From Pseudarcicella hirudinis (GTDB taxonomy: Bacteria; Bacteroidota; Bacteroidia; Cytophagales; Spirosomataceae): a DNA stretch of 64,000 nt. Where the stretch lies: contig NZ_FOXH01000019.1 of the NCBI RefSeq assembly GCF_900115665.1, positions 50,926 to 114,925 on the forward strand, given 5' to 3'. Of the stretch, positions 36,968-46,073 are shown one piece after another. How positions within the stretch are numbered: the first letter of the stretch is position 1; each line of letters begins with the position of its first letter. The notes under the pieces are model-generated. The model did no database searches. It was not told where the DNA came from and saw only the letters and a list, made by a program, of their open reading frames with translations. Made by a program: the position numbers and the translations under genes.

Positions 36968-38230
36968 ATGATTCTTAACGTAGATATATATAACAGAACA
37001 AACTGGCTGAAAATCGCCTTTTTGATAGGAGGAGTAATTGTAATTGCTTTCTCACTGTATTACACCGACCGTATTGTAAGCCGGATTGAGGAAAGGGAAA
37101 AGCAGCAGATTCAGTTGTATGCTGAGGCTTTAAAAGATAACCTGATGATGGAAATGGACCAGAGTACAGGTTCTTTAGTCTCTCAGATTATTCAATCAAA
37201 TGCCAATAATTCGGTTCCGGCCATTCATAAAAGCCATGGAGGTGCCTTAATTTCCAGAAATATCGAAATACCTCCCGGATTGAATGCTAAAGAAGAACAG
37301 GCTTTTTTACAAAAAGAATTGTCAGATATGATTAGCGGAGATCACGGAACGATTGTATTTGACAATGGTTTGGGCCAGAATGATTATATCTATTATGGTG
37401 ATTCCAAGTTGCTTAACCAGTTGAGGTATTATCCTTTGGTGCAGTTACTTGTGGTAGTGATTTTCTTTCTGGCAGCATATTTATGGTTGAGTTCTTCACG
37501 AAAAGCAGAACAGAATCGTGTGTGGGTAGGGCTGGCAAAGGAGACGGCTCATCAGTTAGGAACCCCGCTTTCTTCACTTACGGCCTGGGTCGAGTATTTT
37601 AAAACAGATCCCCGTTTTGATGAGGAAATTGTCAGGGAAATAGAGAAAGATGTACAGCGCCTGGATACGATTACCACACGTTTCTCAAATATCGGGTCTG
37701 TGCCGGTGCTGAAAGATGAAAATATTTTTGAAACTGTTGAAGTATTTATGAATTATCTCCAGAAAAGAATTTCTTCAAAAGTACATATCAGTATTCAGAA
37801 TAACCTGTCCGATGGTCACCAGACAGTAAGGATCAATAAATATCTGTTTGAATGGGTGATAGAAAATATCTGTAAAAATGCTGTAGATGCGATGGGTGGA
37901 ATAGGCAGCCTTACTATTACAATGAAAGAGAGCAGGAATAAGCAGATTGCATTGGATTTTTCGGATACTGGTAAAGGAATTAGCAAGAAAAACCTTAGCA
38001 AAGTTTTCAATGCAGGTTTCAGTACGAAAAAAAGAGGCTGGGGTTTAGGCCTGACGCTGGCCAAAAGAATTGTTGAAAACTATCATAACGGAAAGCTGTA
38101 TGTCAAAAGTTCTGAAATTGGCAAAGGAACCATCTTCAGGATTTTACTTCCTTATGAGCCGAATATGACCAATGCAGGCAATCATCTTTCAGAAGATACA
38201 GCTTCTCAGGTTTCGAACGTTCAAAGCTGA
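36968..38230 (+). CDS. Membrane sensor histidine kinase
   Basis: 420 aa. Membrane helix 1 is near residues 13-30 and helix 2 near 156-176, with an extracytoplasmic domain between. There is a HisKA-type segment with His195 (ETAHQLGTPLSSL). The ATPase part has NICKNAVDAMGG (N box), DTGKGI (G1) and STKKRGWGLGL (G2). No HAMP or PAS domain is clear. A partner response regulator is not adjacent. The receiver at 6089 is far away. Upstream TATATTTG at 36858. Confidence 0.9.
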   Translation: MILNVDIYNRTNWLKIAFLIGGVIVIAFSLYYTDRIVSRIEEREKQQIQLYAEALKDNLMMEMDQSTGSLVSQIIQSNANNSVPAIHKSHGGALISRNIEIPPGLNAKEEQAFLQKELSDMISGDHGTIVFDNGLGQNDYIYYGDSKLLNQLRYYPLVQLLVVVIFFLAAYLWLSSSRKAEQNRVWVGLAKETAHQLGTPLSSLTAWVEYFKTDPRFDEEIVREIEKDVQRLDTITTRFSNIGSVPVLKDENIFETVEVFMNYLQKRISSKVHISIQNNLSDGHQTVRINKYLFEWVIENICKNAVDAMGGIGSLTITMKESRNKQIALDFSDTGKGISKKNLSKVFNAGFSTKKRGWGLGLTLAKRIVENYHNGKLYVKSSEIGKGTIFRILLPYEPNMTNAGNHLSEDTASQVSNVQS

Positions 38231-38340
38231 TCCTGATCTGTTTTGTTAAGAAACCCGGATTTTTCCGGAAGGAGCTTTTGCGATTTAACGGAAGATATAC
38301 GGCAGACTATTGATGCTGAACCCAAAATCGACGGAATTAT

Positions 38341-38373
38341 TTAGAGATAAGTCAATAATGTACCGTAAATTTG
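38341..38373 (+). promoter_or_regulatory. Candidate promoter of ubiE
   Basis: TTAG at 38341-38344 (one base off TTTG) is followed after 21 nt by TAAATTTG at 38366-38373, a perfect -7 box. Start about 38381, leader of about 30 nt to the ATG at 38411. Confidence 0.45.
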
Positions 38374-38410
38374 CAGGCATTTTGAGTTGAAAATTGAAAT
38401 CAGAAATCTA

Positions 38411-39133
38411 ATGACAGTACTTCCATATAAAGAGCAGGACGCTTCCAAGAAAGAGCAGGTGGCTCAAATGTTTGATAATATTTCTCCCAAATATGATTTT
38501 TTAAATCATCTCTTAAGCGGAGGTATAGATATTTTATGGCGTAAAAAAGCGATTAAGCTATTGCGTCCGGCCAATCCTAAAACTATTTTAGATATTGCTA
38601 CGGGAACGGGAGATTTTGCCATTGAAGCACTCGCCCTCAAACCGGACAAAATTGTCGGGGTGGATATTTCAGAAGGAATGTTAAGTTTTGGTCGTGAAAA
38701 AATCAGGAAACTTGGCATGGAAAATGTGATTGAATTGCAAAAAGGCGATTCGGAGCGTTTACCTTTTCAGGACAATACTTTTGATGCTGTTATCGTTAGC
38801 TTTGGTGTACGTAATTTTGAGAACCTTGAAAAAGGTCTGACAGACATGGCCAGAGTAATGCGCGTAGGAGGAACCTGCATTGTTTTGGAATTCTCAAAGC
38901 CTAAACATTTTCCGTTTAAGCAGTTATATAACTTTTATTTCAAATTTATTTTGCCCGTAATTGGTAAAATTGTTTCCAAAGACAACGCTGCCTATACTTA
39001 TCTCCCTGAGTCTGTACAAGCGTTTCCGGATGGTGATGATTTTTTGAAGGTTTTTCAGAAAGCGGGCTTTACCCAAACACAATGCTTACCACTTACTTTT
39101 GGAATCAGCACAATTTATATTGGCAGAAAATAA
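38411..39133 (+). CDS. ubiE: Demethylmenaquinone methyltransferase
   Basis: 240 aa from the ATG at 38411 (an in-frame TTG at 38387 is possible but less likely). The SAM-binding motif is ILDIATGTGDFAIEA, and GVDISEGMLSFGREKIR and FGVRNFENLEKGLTDM are typical of UbiE/MenG. In Bacteroidota, which use menaquinone, the reaction is demethylmenaquinone to menaquinone. The downstream porT-like gene overlaps its end by 52 bp, a gene order I know from this phylum. Confidence 0.9.
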   Translation: MTVLPYKEQDASKKEQVAQMFDNISPKYDFLNHLLSGGIDILWRKKAIKLLRPANPKTILDIATGTGDFAIEALALKPDKIVGVDISEGMLSFGREKIRKLGMENVIELQKGDSERLPFQDNTFDAVIVSFGVRNFENLEKGLTDMARVMRVGGTCIVLEFSKPKHFPFKQLYNFYFKFILPVIGKIVSKDNAAYTYLPESVQAFPDGDDFLKVFQKAGFTQTQCLPLTFGISTIYIGRK

Positions 39134-39906
39134 CAAATAATCCTGTAAAATTCCCTTTACATAAACGGAGGGAATTTTTACCTGTAACCCCGAAAAGATG
39201 TATTCAATATACATCATTTCTGCTTTTCTTCTTATCCTTCGGATTTCTTCCAAAAGCTCAGGCACAGCATAGCAAATACGTTAGAATTTATGACGAATTC
39301 TATGATGACAAAAAAGTCCACTTTGGATTTTTATTTGGCTTTGCCAGTTCAAGATTCAATGTTTACCGTAACGACAAATACCTTAGTGATACAACACAGA
39401 ATATAGTTTCTCCGGAAAGTTTTGCTTTTCAGGTAGGAGGGATTATAAATATTAAATTAAACGAGCGTTTCGATTTTAAAACCGGCCTGAATATCGCATT
39501 ATATTCAAGACAGGTAGATTATTCTTTTCCGAATATTCCTCAGCCAATTACCGAAATCAGAGAATCTACATGGCTTGAAGTACCTTTATTGCTGAAATTT
39601 AAATCACAGAGGAGGGGAAATACAAGGATGTTTGTGGATGCCGGAATTAAGCTCGGAATTGAAGCGAATGTGCGCAAAAATGCTACCATTGCCCGTTTAA
39701 ATACTTCTACCAATGATCTGTCACTTGAATATGGAATCGGATTGGAGCGGTTCTTTCAATTTTTCAAGTTTACTCCTGAGCTGAGGTTTTCACATGGGCT
39801 GACCAATATCTTCCTTCCGCCCGCTAACAGTTCTCAAAGCGCGCTTAGCAGAGATATTGATCGTTTGCAAACCCATAATGTGACACTTTATCTGATGTTC
39901 GAATAA
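39082..39906 (+). CDS. porT: PorT-like outer-membrane protein (type IX secretion)
   Basis: 274 aa. The only ATG of the frame is at 39082, inside ubiE (52 bp overlap), giving about 40 residues before a signal-like hydrophobic stretch (YTSFLLFFLSFGFLPKAQAQ). A later non-ATG start is possible. The body has HFGFLFGFASSRFNVY, ESFAFQVGGIINIKLNERFDFKTGLNIALYSR and a small eight-stranded barrel. PorT is needed for type IX secretion and gliding. The identification rests on this pattern and on the neighbour ubiE. It ends 11 bp before the convergent DUF4249 gene. Confidence 0.75.
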   Translation: MLTTYFWNQHNLYWQKITNNPVKFPLHKRREFLPVTPKRCIQYTSFLLFFLSFGFLPKAQAQHSKYVRIYDEFYDDKKVHFGFLFGFASSRFNVYRNDKYLSDTTQNIVSPESFAFQVGGIINIKLNERFDFKTGLNIALYSRQVDYSFPNIPQPITEIRESTWLEVPLLLKFKSQRRGNTRMFVDAGIKLGIEANVRKNATIARLNTSTNDLSLEYGIGLERFFQFFKFTPELRFSHGLTNIFLPPANSSQSALSRDIDRLQTHNVTLYLMFE

Positions 39907-39917
39907 TTTCTCCGAAA

Positions 39918-40826
39918 CTATTTAATATTTGTTCTGGCTTTTTTAGGATCAACCTTTGTTTCAAAGGTGCTGATCGCAGAAGTACCAAACCATCCGGCAG
40001 CTTTCTTTCCGGAAACGGAACTGATGTTGGTCGGGATACTTGAGGTTGGTCTGGAGAATAGTCCGCCATTGTTTAACTCCTGACGTGCCTGGTTCCAGAA
40101 ATTAAAATTTCCTTCGGTGATTGATGAAAGTTCAACCTTAATTATGTCGTTTTCAAGATATAACTGATGAGAGATAGAACGGCGTACCGGAAGAATAAAC
40201 ATCAGCCCATCTGTTTGAGCACCTTTTTGAAAAGCTGCATCGTAGATAATGACAATGTCTGCCGGTTCATTGAATAATTTACCGTTTCTATAAGTTTTCA
40301 CTCTGTAACAATCTCCTTCGCCCTTAAAATCTCTGGCATAAAACTGGGCATCATACCCTTTCTTGGGTTTATCATCTCCGGTCTGATTCTGAGAAGCATC
40401 ATCAAACTGATAAAGGATAGAATCAATTTTCGGCACTCTCTTCAGCTCAGAAACTGCCTGGTAGGTTTCTCCGTTGGTTTTCACCTCCAAAGAATATTTT
40501 TTACCAATTTCTCCCATGATTTCATCCGCCTTTGCCGGAACCCAGATGTACTCACCATTATTTTTCAGGTCTTTGAAGTCATAAACCTTTCCGGTATTGT
40601 CAGTTACTTTCACACTCGCACCAGTCACTACTGGAGCCTGGGTATTATCGAAATATCCCTGAGACATGATAAGTTTGATAGTTTGATTACCCGGGAGGTT
40701 GTTAATGTTACCATCTACCACAAGAACCGGAGTATATTTGGCACCCTCCAGCTGGACTACGTCTTCGCAACTTGTCATTGCAAAAGCCAAAGCAACAGAG
40801 AGTAAGGTCAATAATTTAGTTTTCAT
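39918..40826 (-). CDS. DUF4249 lipoprotein
   Basis: 302 aa. Lipobox ending in TSC (Cys20) puts it on the membrane surface. The family pattern is clear: YTPVLVVDGNINNLPG and a domain like a carboxypeptidase-regulatory or immunoglobulin fold (VTGASVKVTDNTGKVYDF). DUF4249 proteins are usually the partner of a TonB receptor. Here the receptor gene lies 86 bp upstream on the same strand. Together they would import a ligand that is unknown. Confidence 0.85.
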   Translation of the reverse strand: MKTKLLTLLSVALAFAMTSCEDVVQLEGAKYTPVLVVDGNINNLPGNQTIKLIMSQGYFDNTQAPVVTGASVKVTDNTGKVYDFKDLKNNGEYIWVPAKADEIMGEIGKKYSLEVKTNGETYQAVSELKRVPKIDSILYQFDDASQNQTGDDKPKKGYDAQFYARDFKGEGDCYRVKTYRNGKLFNEPADIVIIYDAAFQKGAQTDGLMFILPVRRSISHQLYLENDIIKVELSSITEGNFNFWNQARQELNNGGLFSRPTSSIPTNISSVSGKKAAGWFGTSAISTFETKVDPKKARTNIK

Positions 40827-40912
40827 CTTATGAATGAGAATATATTTTATTTCGGACAGGAGATCTTCCTGCTGAAATCTGAATTTTTTAATGTTTTTCG
40901 GTCAACTCAACC

Positions 40913-43306
40913 CTAGAACTTGAAATTGTAAGTTACTGATGGAATGAGAGAACCTATGATTGAAAGCTGTACCGCCTCAGTTTTTACAGGAGTCTCGCTG
41001 TTTGCCGCAGTTCTTTCAGTCTGTCTTGTATAAACTGAGAACGGGTTACGATGGTTGTAAAGGTTATAAACAGAGAATACCCATTCCGATTCACCTTTTC
41101 CAAAAAGAGCTTTCTTATTTTTCTTGGTAGCGGAAACATCAAGTCTGTGGTAATCCGGTACACGGATATTCCCTCTTGTGCCGGGAGCAACAATTGGTAA
41201 GGAATAGCCATCTACATTGGCTTTAGAATCTGCAATAGAATAAGGAACACCTGTTATATAAGCGAAATTGGCTCCAAAGCTCCATTTTTTGCTGTATTCG
41301 TATTGAGCAACTACATTTAAGGTATGTGTACGGTCGTATCTTGTCGGATACCAGTTGCCGTTGTTCAGACCATCAATCTGTCTTTCCGTGCGGGCGAGTG
41401 TATAACTTAGCCAGCCTGTTAATTTTCCGGTATTTTTCTTGGCAAAAAACTCAACTCCGTAAGCTCTTCCTTTCCCGAATAACAAATCCTTTTCAAAAGT
41501 AGGATTGAGGAAAAGTCTTGCGCCATCGGCATAATCAATCTGATTCTGAAGTTCTTTATAATATACTTCCACAGAAGTTTCATAATCATTTCCTGATGGT
41601 CCGAGATTCTGGAAATAACCTAAAGCTACTTGGTCAGCAATCTGTGGTTTGATGTTGTTGGTACTGGAAGTCCAGACATCCAACGGCGTTGAAGCTGCCG
41701 TGTTAGACATCAAATGAACATATTGAGTCAGACGGTTATAACTTGCCTTGATTGAATTCTGATTTCCCAGTTCATATTTCATTGAGAAACGGGGTTCAAA
41801 ATTATCGTAGGTTTTGAGAGTTTTGCCTTTGGTATTCGGCAATACTTTCAGATCATATCCTGAAAGGTTCTCATTGGTTACAGGCACTTTCACACGCTCA
41901 TAATAAACGTCATCCTGGCTTGAATAATTATACAATGAATAACGCAATCCGTATTGAACAGAGAATTTGGTTGATAACTTCCATTCGTCTCCTACATAAG
42001 CGGAATACTCGACGCCATTCTTATCCGGTTGTCCGAAATTGGTACTTTCTCCGGCAGAACTCGCAGTAGCTGCACCGGGTTTGAAGCTGTAAGTAAGAAC
42101 CTGCCCTCCGAAAGTAAGGGTATTTTGAGGATTAATGTAATAGGTAAAATCAGGTTTGATACTGTGATTTACGATGTTAGAGGTCCAACGGAAACGATCA
42201 TTAGGTTTTTTGTTCTCGATATCAGAATCGAGCAGGTAATCATAATTACTATAAAAAGCGGTGGTATTCAGGAATAATCTGCTGTTGAAAACGTGATTCC
42301 AACGGGCAGTCAGAGTACTGTTGCCCCAGTTAAAGCCAAATTGATTTCCGAAAACATCTCTCCCGAAATATCCCGAAAGGAATACCGTATTCTTATGGTT
42401 GATGTTGTAATTTACTTTGGCAGTAAGGTCATAGAAATTGAACTTTGAATTGGCATTGTTTCCAGTTAAAAAAGGTTTAGCCAGAATATCAATGTAAGAA
42501 CGACGTGCTGCAACGATGAAAGACGCTTTATCCTTTATGATAGGAGCTTCTATCGACAAACGGCTGAAAATAGCTCCGATACCCCCGTTGATCTCAAGAT
42601 TTTTGGTATTACCTTCTTTCATTCTTACGTCAAGAATAGACGAAGCCCTTCCTCCGTACTGAGAGGGAATACCACCTTTGATAAGTTTTACATCTTTTAC
42701 CGCATCCGGGTTAAAAACAGAGAAAAAACCAAATAAATGGGAGGAATTGTAAACGGGAGCATCATCTAATAGTACAAGATTCTGATCTACTCCGCCACCA
42801 CGGACATTGAAGCCGGAAGCTCCTTCCCCAACTGTTGAAACACCCGGTAAAAGCTGAATAGCGCGAACCAAATCTACTTCCCCTAATAAAGCAGGAATCT
42901 TTTTGATCGTTTTCATTTCTACTTTATTGACAGACATTTCAAGGCTTTTGACGTTCTCATCTTCCCTTTTAGCCTTCACTACCACCTCGTTTAACTCAGT
43001 TCCTGATTCTTTCATTTCAAGAGTTAGCTCAAGGTTGCTTTCCTTTAATTCTATAGTTTTTGTGACTTTCTCAAAACCCACAGAGGTAAAAACAAGTGTG
43101 TAAGTCCCTTTTGGAACGGTAATGGAATAAAATCCATAAGTGTTGGTTGCGTTTCCGTTGCCAAGTTCTTTTACAAAAACCGAGGCTCCAATAAGACCTT
43201 CTCCATTCCTGGCATCTTTTACGTAACCACTCACTGTAAGCTTTTGAGCCTGAAGTCCAATTGGAAAAAGCAGGAGCAAAAACATTTTTTGAATATACGT
43301 CTTCAT
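40913..43306 (-). CDS. TonB-dependent receptor with carboxypeptidase-like N-domain
   Basis: 797 aa. Signal peptide (ends LQAQ), then a CarboxypepD_reg-like domain (VSGYVKDARNGEGLIGASVFV), a plug domain (LLPGVSTVGEGASGFNVRGGGVDQNLVLLDDAPVYN) and a 22-stranded barrel. The C-terminus ends in a typical aromatic (TYNFKF). It pairs with the DUF4249 lipoprotein immediately downstream. The ligand is unknown. No regulator of anti-sigma type is adjacent. Confidence 0.92.
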   Translation of the reverse strand: MKTYIQKMFLLLLFPIGLQAQKLTVSGYVKDARNGEGLIGASVFVKELGNGNATNTYGFYSITVPKGTYTLVFTSVGFEKVTKTIELKESNLELTLEMKESGTELNEVVVKAKREDENVKSLEMSVNKVEMKTIKKIPALLGEVDLVRAIQLLPGVSTVGEGASGFNVRGGGVDQNLVLLDDAPVYNSSHLFGFFSVFNPDAVKDVKLIKGGIPSQYGGRASSILDVRMKEGNTKNLEINGGIGAIFSRLSIEAPIIKDKASFIVAARRSYIDILAKPFLTGNNANSKFNFYDLTAKVNYNINHKNTVFLSGYFGRDVFGNQFGFNWGNSTLTARWNHVFNSRLFLNTTAFYSNYDYLLDSDIENKKPNDRFRWTSNIVNHSIKPDFTYYINPQNTLTFGGQVLTYSFKPGAATASSAGESTNFGQPDKNGVEYSAYVGDEWKLSTKFSVQYGLRYSLYNYSSQDDVYYERVKVPVTNENLSGYDLKVLPNTKGKTLKTYDNFEPRFSMKYELGNQNSIKASYNRLTQYVHLMSNTAASTPLDVWTSSTNNIKPQIADQVALGYFQNLGPSGNDYETSVEVYYKELQNQIDYADGARLFLNPTFEKDLLFGKGRAYGVEFFAKKNTGKLTGWLSYTLARTERQIDGLNNGNWYPTRYDRTHTLNVVAQYEYSKKWSFGANFAYITGVPYSIADSKANVDGYSLPIVAPGTRGNIRVPDYHRLDVSATKKNKKALFGKGESEWVFSVYNLYNHRNPFSVYTRQTERTAANSETPVKTEAVQLSIIGSLIPSVTYNFKF

Positions 43307-43753
43307 AATTTAAATATAGTAACAGAATAAGTAAAGCAATCCCCTTATCTGATTTTTGATAAAAAGTTTGAATTTGAAAAGTACAAAATTAAGTTTATTC
43401 AACATGAAGTGCCGGCTTTTATGATGAATGGTCTTGGTTCAGACAATATAAAAGACAAATCCCCCCACAAATTGTTTGAAAAAAAATCAGTTTTATATTT
43501 TAATAGAACTAATATTTGAAATAATTGTATAATATGACTATTTTTTGGATTCAGTAGATATCTTTGAAGAGATGAGGTAAACGGAGAACGAAAGTACTTA
43601 AAGATAATGGATTTAGAAATAATGCCAGTTGATTCTCAAATCATTCTGCAATGGTGTATTTTTGAAATGTAATAGTAATATATTTCCGATAAAATTATTT
43701 TATTTTCAAATAAACTTTTATTTTTGCTGAAAAAAAGAAATAAATTACTAATT
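43307..43753. other. 447-bp divergent intergenic region
   Basis: It separates the TonB receptor (-) from the XRE gene (+). It is AT-rich, holds a -7 box for the XRE gene at 43719, and no gene is convincing. Confidence 0.5.
43719..43726 (+). promoter_or_regulatory. Candidate -7 box of the XRE gene
   Basis: TATTTTTG matches TAnnTTTG. The ATG at 43754 is 27 bp further on. No clear -33 TTTG. Confidence 0.4.
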
Positions 43754-43960
43754 ATGGACTTGATTCTGATTGGCAAAGTAATTCGGGAGAAAAGAAATGC
43801 CTTGTCGCTCCGACAGGAAGAGCTCAGTGAACGCAGTGACGTTGCCATTAAAACAATACATTCCATTGAATTAGGCAAAGGAAACCCTTCACTCAAAACT
43901 ATCGCAAAAATTCTGGATGTGTTAGAGTTAGATATAATTATTATCAGTGCCAAAAAATAA
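43754..43960 (+). CDS. Short XRE/HipB-like regulator (orphan)
   Basis: 68 aa from the ATG at 43754 (an in-frame upstream start at 43724 adds ten lysine-rich residues that fall inside the -7 box and is less likely). It is only a Cro/C1 HTH: VIREKRNALSLRQEELSERSDVAIKTIHSIELGKGNPSLKTIAKIL. This resembles the short HipB-type antitoxin found before split HipA genes, but no HipA follows and the next gene is nagB, 64 bp away. It may be an orphan antitoxin or a regulator of nagB. Confidence 0.75.
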   Translation: MDLILIGKVIREKRNALSLRQEELSERSDVAIKTIHSIELGKGNPSLKTIAKILDVLELDIIIISAKK

Positions 43961-44024
43961 AACCGGAACTTGGTGTTTTACTTATTAAATTATCACCAAC
44001 CAAAGCCTTAAAATCTTAATTTCA

Positions 44025-45926
44025 ATGGAACAAGCCATTAGCTACGAAAGAATTCCAACCAATATTTATGCAGACTCGGAAGAAGCATCCAAAGCGGTTG
44101 CACGTGAGATTGCAAACCTGATCCGCCAGAAAGCCAAAGATGGAAAACAGGCCATTCTGGGTTTGGCAACAGGATCTTCTCCTAAAAAGGTTTACGCTGA
44201 ACTGATCAGAATGCACCGTGAAGAGGGTTTGAGCTTTAAGAATGTGGTGTCATTTAACCTTGACGAATATTATCCGATGGAGGCTGATGCCGTTCAGAGT
44301 TATATCCGTTTCATGAGAGAACAGCTTTTTGATCATGTAGATATTCCTGCCGGAAATTTTCACCTTCCTGATGGAACTGTACCTATTGAAAAACTGGCTG
44401 AATTTTGCCGTGATTACGAACAACGTATTGAAAATTACGGAGGGCTTGACTTCCAGCTATTAGGTATTGGTAGAAACGGGCATATCGGTTTTAACGAGCC
44501 TGGTTCACTGGTTAATTCCCGTACCCGTTTAATGACCCTTGATCTGACAACCAGAATTGATGCTACAGGTGATTTTGGAGGTTTGTCTAAAGTTCCGAAA
44601 AAAGCTGTAACGCTTGGTATCGGTAAGATCATGGAAGCTAAGAGAATCGTGTTGCTGGCCTGGGGAGAGCACAAAGCTGAAAATGTAGCACGTGCTGTAG
44701 AGGGTTCTGTAACCTCAGATGTACCTGCATCTTACCTGCAGCTTCATCCGAATGCTTCATTTATCATTGATGTGGCAGCGGCAGCCCAGCTGATTCGTAT
44801 CAAAACGCCTTGGTTAGTTGATTCAGTTACCTGGGATCGTCCGATGATTAAGAAAGCCGTTACTCACCTGGCTTTGACTGTGAATAAACCGGTATTGAAA
44901 CTGACCAATAAAGACTATAATGAAAACGGTTTATCAGATTTATTGGCTCTTTACGGTCAGGCGTATGATATAAACATTGAGGTATTTAACTATCTTCAGC
45001 ATACAATTACCGGATGGCCGGGAGGTAAACCGAATGCAGATGACAGCAATCGTCCGGAAAGAGCTTTTCCTGCCAAAAAACGTGTGATTATTTTCAGCCC
45101 GCATCCTGATGATGACATCATCTCAATGGGAGGAACGTTCCAGCGTCTGCACGATCAGGGGCATGATGTACATGTAGCTTATCAGACTTCGGGTAATATT
45201 GCCGTGGCAGATGATGAGGCTTTACGTTTTGCGGAATTTGTAATCGATTTTAACGAGAAATTTGAAGCTTCAAATACCAAAGCGAATAAGATTTATAAAG
45301 AAGCAGTAAAATTCCTTAAGAATAAGAGAGATTCAGAAATTGATATTCCGGAAGTAAGACATATTAAAGGGCTGATCCGTAAAGGAGAAGCAAAAAATAC
45401 CTGTCGTTATGTAGGAATCAAGAAAGAAAATGTTCATTTCCTTGAAATGCCATTCTATGAAACAGGAACAGTAAGAAAAAATCCTATTGGAGAGGCTGAT
45501 ATTCAGATTATCATGGATTTGATTGAGGACGTTCAGCCACATCAGATTTATGCAGCCGGAGATTTAGCTGATCCGCATGGAACCCATAAAGTTTGTCTTG
45601 ATGCTATCATGGAAGCAGTAAATCGTCTTCGTCATCGTGAGTACATGATTAATTGCTGGGTATGGTTGTATAAAGGAGCCTGGGCAGAGTGGGATATTGA
45701 TCAGATTGAAATGGCTGTACCAATGTCTCCGGATCAGGTGCTGAAGAAACGTGTCGGAATCTTTAAACACCAGTCTCAGAAAGATGGTGTGGTATTCCAG
45801 GGAGATGATGCGAGAGAGTTCTGGCAAAGAGCTGAAGACAGAAACCGTGCAACGGCGGAATTGTATAATAAACTTGGTCTGGCAGAATACGAGGCAATGG
45901 AAGCCTATGTAAGATGGAGATTCTAA
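44025..45926 (+). CDS. nagB: Glucosamine-6-phosphate deaminase fused to a PIG-L-like domain
   Basis: 633 aa. Residues 1-270 are NagB (GLATGSSPKKVY, NLDEYYPM with Asp80, GIGRNGHIGFNEPG with His153 and Glu158). Residues about 350-630 are a PIG-L/LmbE-type domain with His360-Pro-Asp-Asp-Asp364 (SPHPDDDIISMGG). That domain in other proteins deacetylates N-acetylglucosaminyl groups. Bacteroidota commonly have this long NagB. The enzyme would convert GlcN-6-P to fructose-6-P and possibly first deacetylate GlcNAc-6-P (inference). A 28-bp-arm terminator follows. Confidence 0.92.
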   Translation: MEQAISYERIPTNIYADSEEASKAVAREIANLIRQKAKDGKQAILGLATGSSPKKVYAELIRMHREEGLSFKNVVSFNLDEYYPMEADAVQSYIRFMREQLFDHVDIPAGNFHLPDGTVPIEKLAEFCRDYEQRIENYGGLDFQLLGIGRNGHIGFNEPGSLVNSRTRLMTLDLTTRIDATGDFGGLSKVPKKAVTLGIGKIMEAKRIVLLAWGEHKAENVARAVEGSVTSDVPASYLQLHPNASFIIDVAAAAQLIRIKTPWLVDSVTWDRPMIKKAVTHLALTVNKPVLKLTNKDYNENGLSDLLALYGQAYDINIEVFNYLQHTITGWPGGKPNADDSNRPERAFPAKKRVIIFSPHPDDDIISMGGTFQRLHDQGHDVHVAYQTSGNIAVADDEALRFAEFVIDFNEKFEASNTKANKIYKEAVKFLKNKRDSEIDIPEVRHIKGLIRKGEAKNTCRYVGIKKENVHFLEMPFYETGTVRKNPIGEADIQIIMDLIEDVQPHQIYAAGDLADPHGTHKVCLDAIMEAVNRLRHREYMINCWVWLYKGAWAEWDIDQIEMAVPMSPDQVLKKRVGIFKHQSQKDGVVFQGDDAREFWQRAEDRNRATAELYNKLGLAEYEAMEAYVRWRF

Positions 45927-45937
45927 TCTGCAAATGA

Positions 45938-45994
45938 GGTTTAATAGAAAAAGGGTTGAAAATCACTGATTTTCAACCCTTTTTCTATTAAACC
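45938..45994. terminator. Very long perfect hairpin, bidirectional terminator
   Basis: Perfect 28-bp arms at 45938-45965 and 45967-45994 around a single base. A-tract and T-tract within the arms serve both nagB (+) and the FAD dehydrogenase (-). Confidence 0.85.
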
Positions 45995-46073
45995 AAACCA
46001 ATGCGCTAATTTATTGCCAGGAAGTGGTATGTCTGTCACATACCAAGGTGATAGCCGTATACTACGTTTAAAT

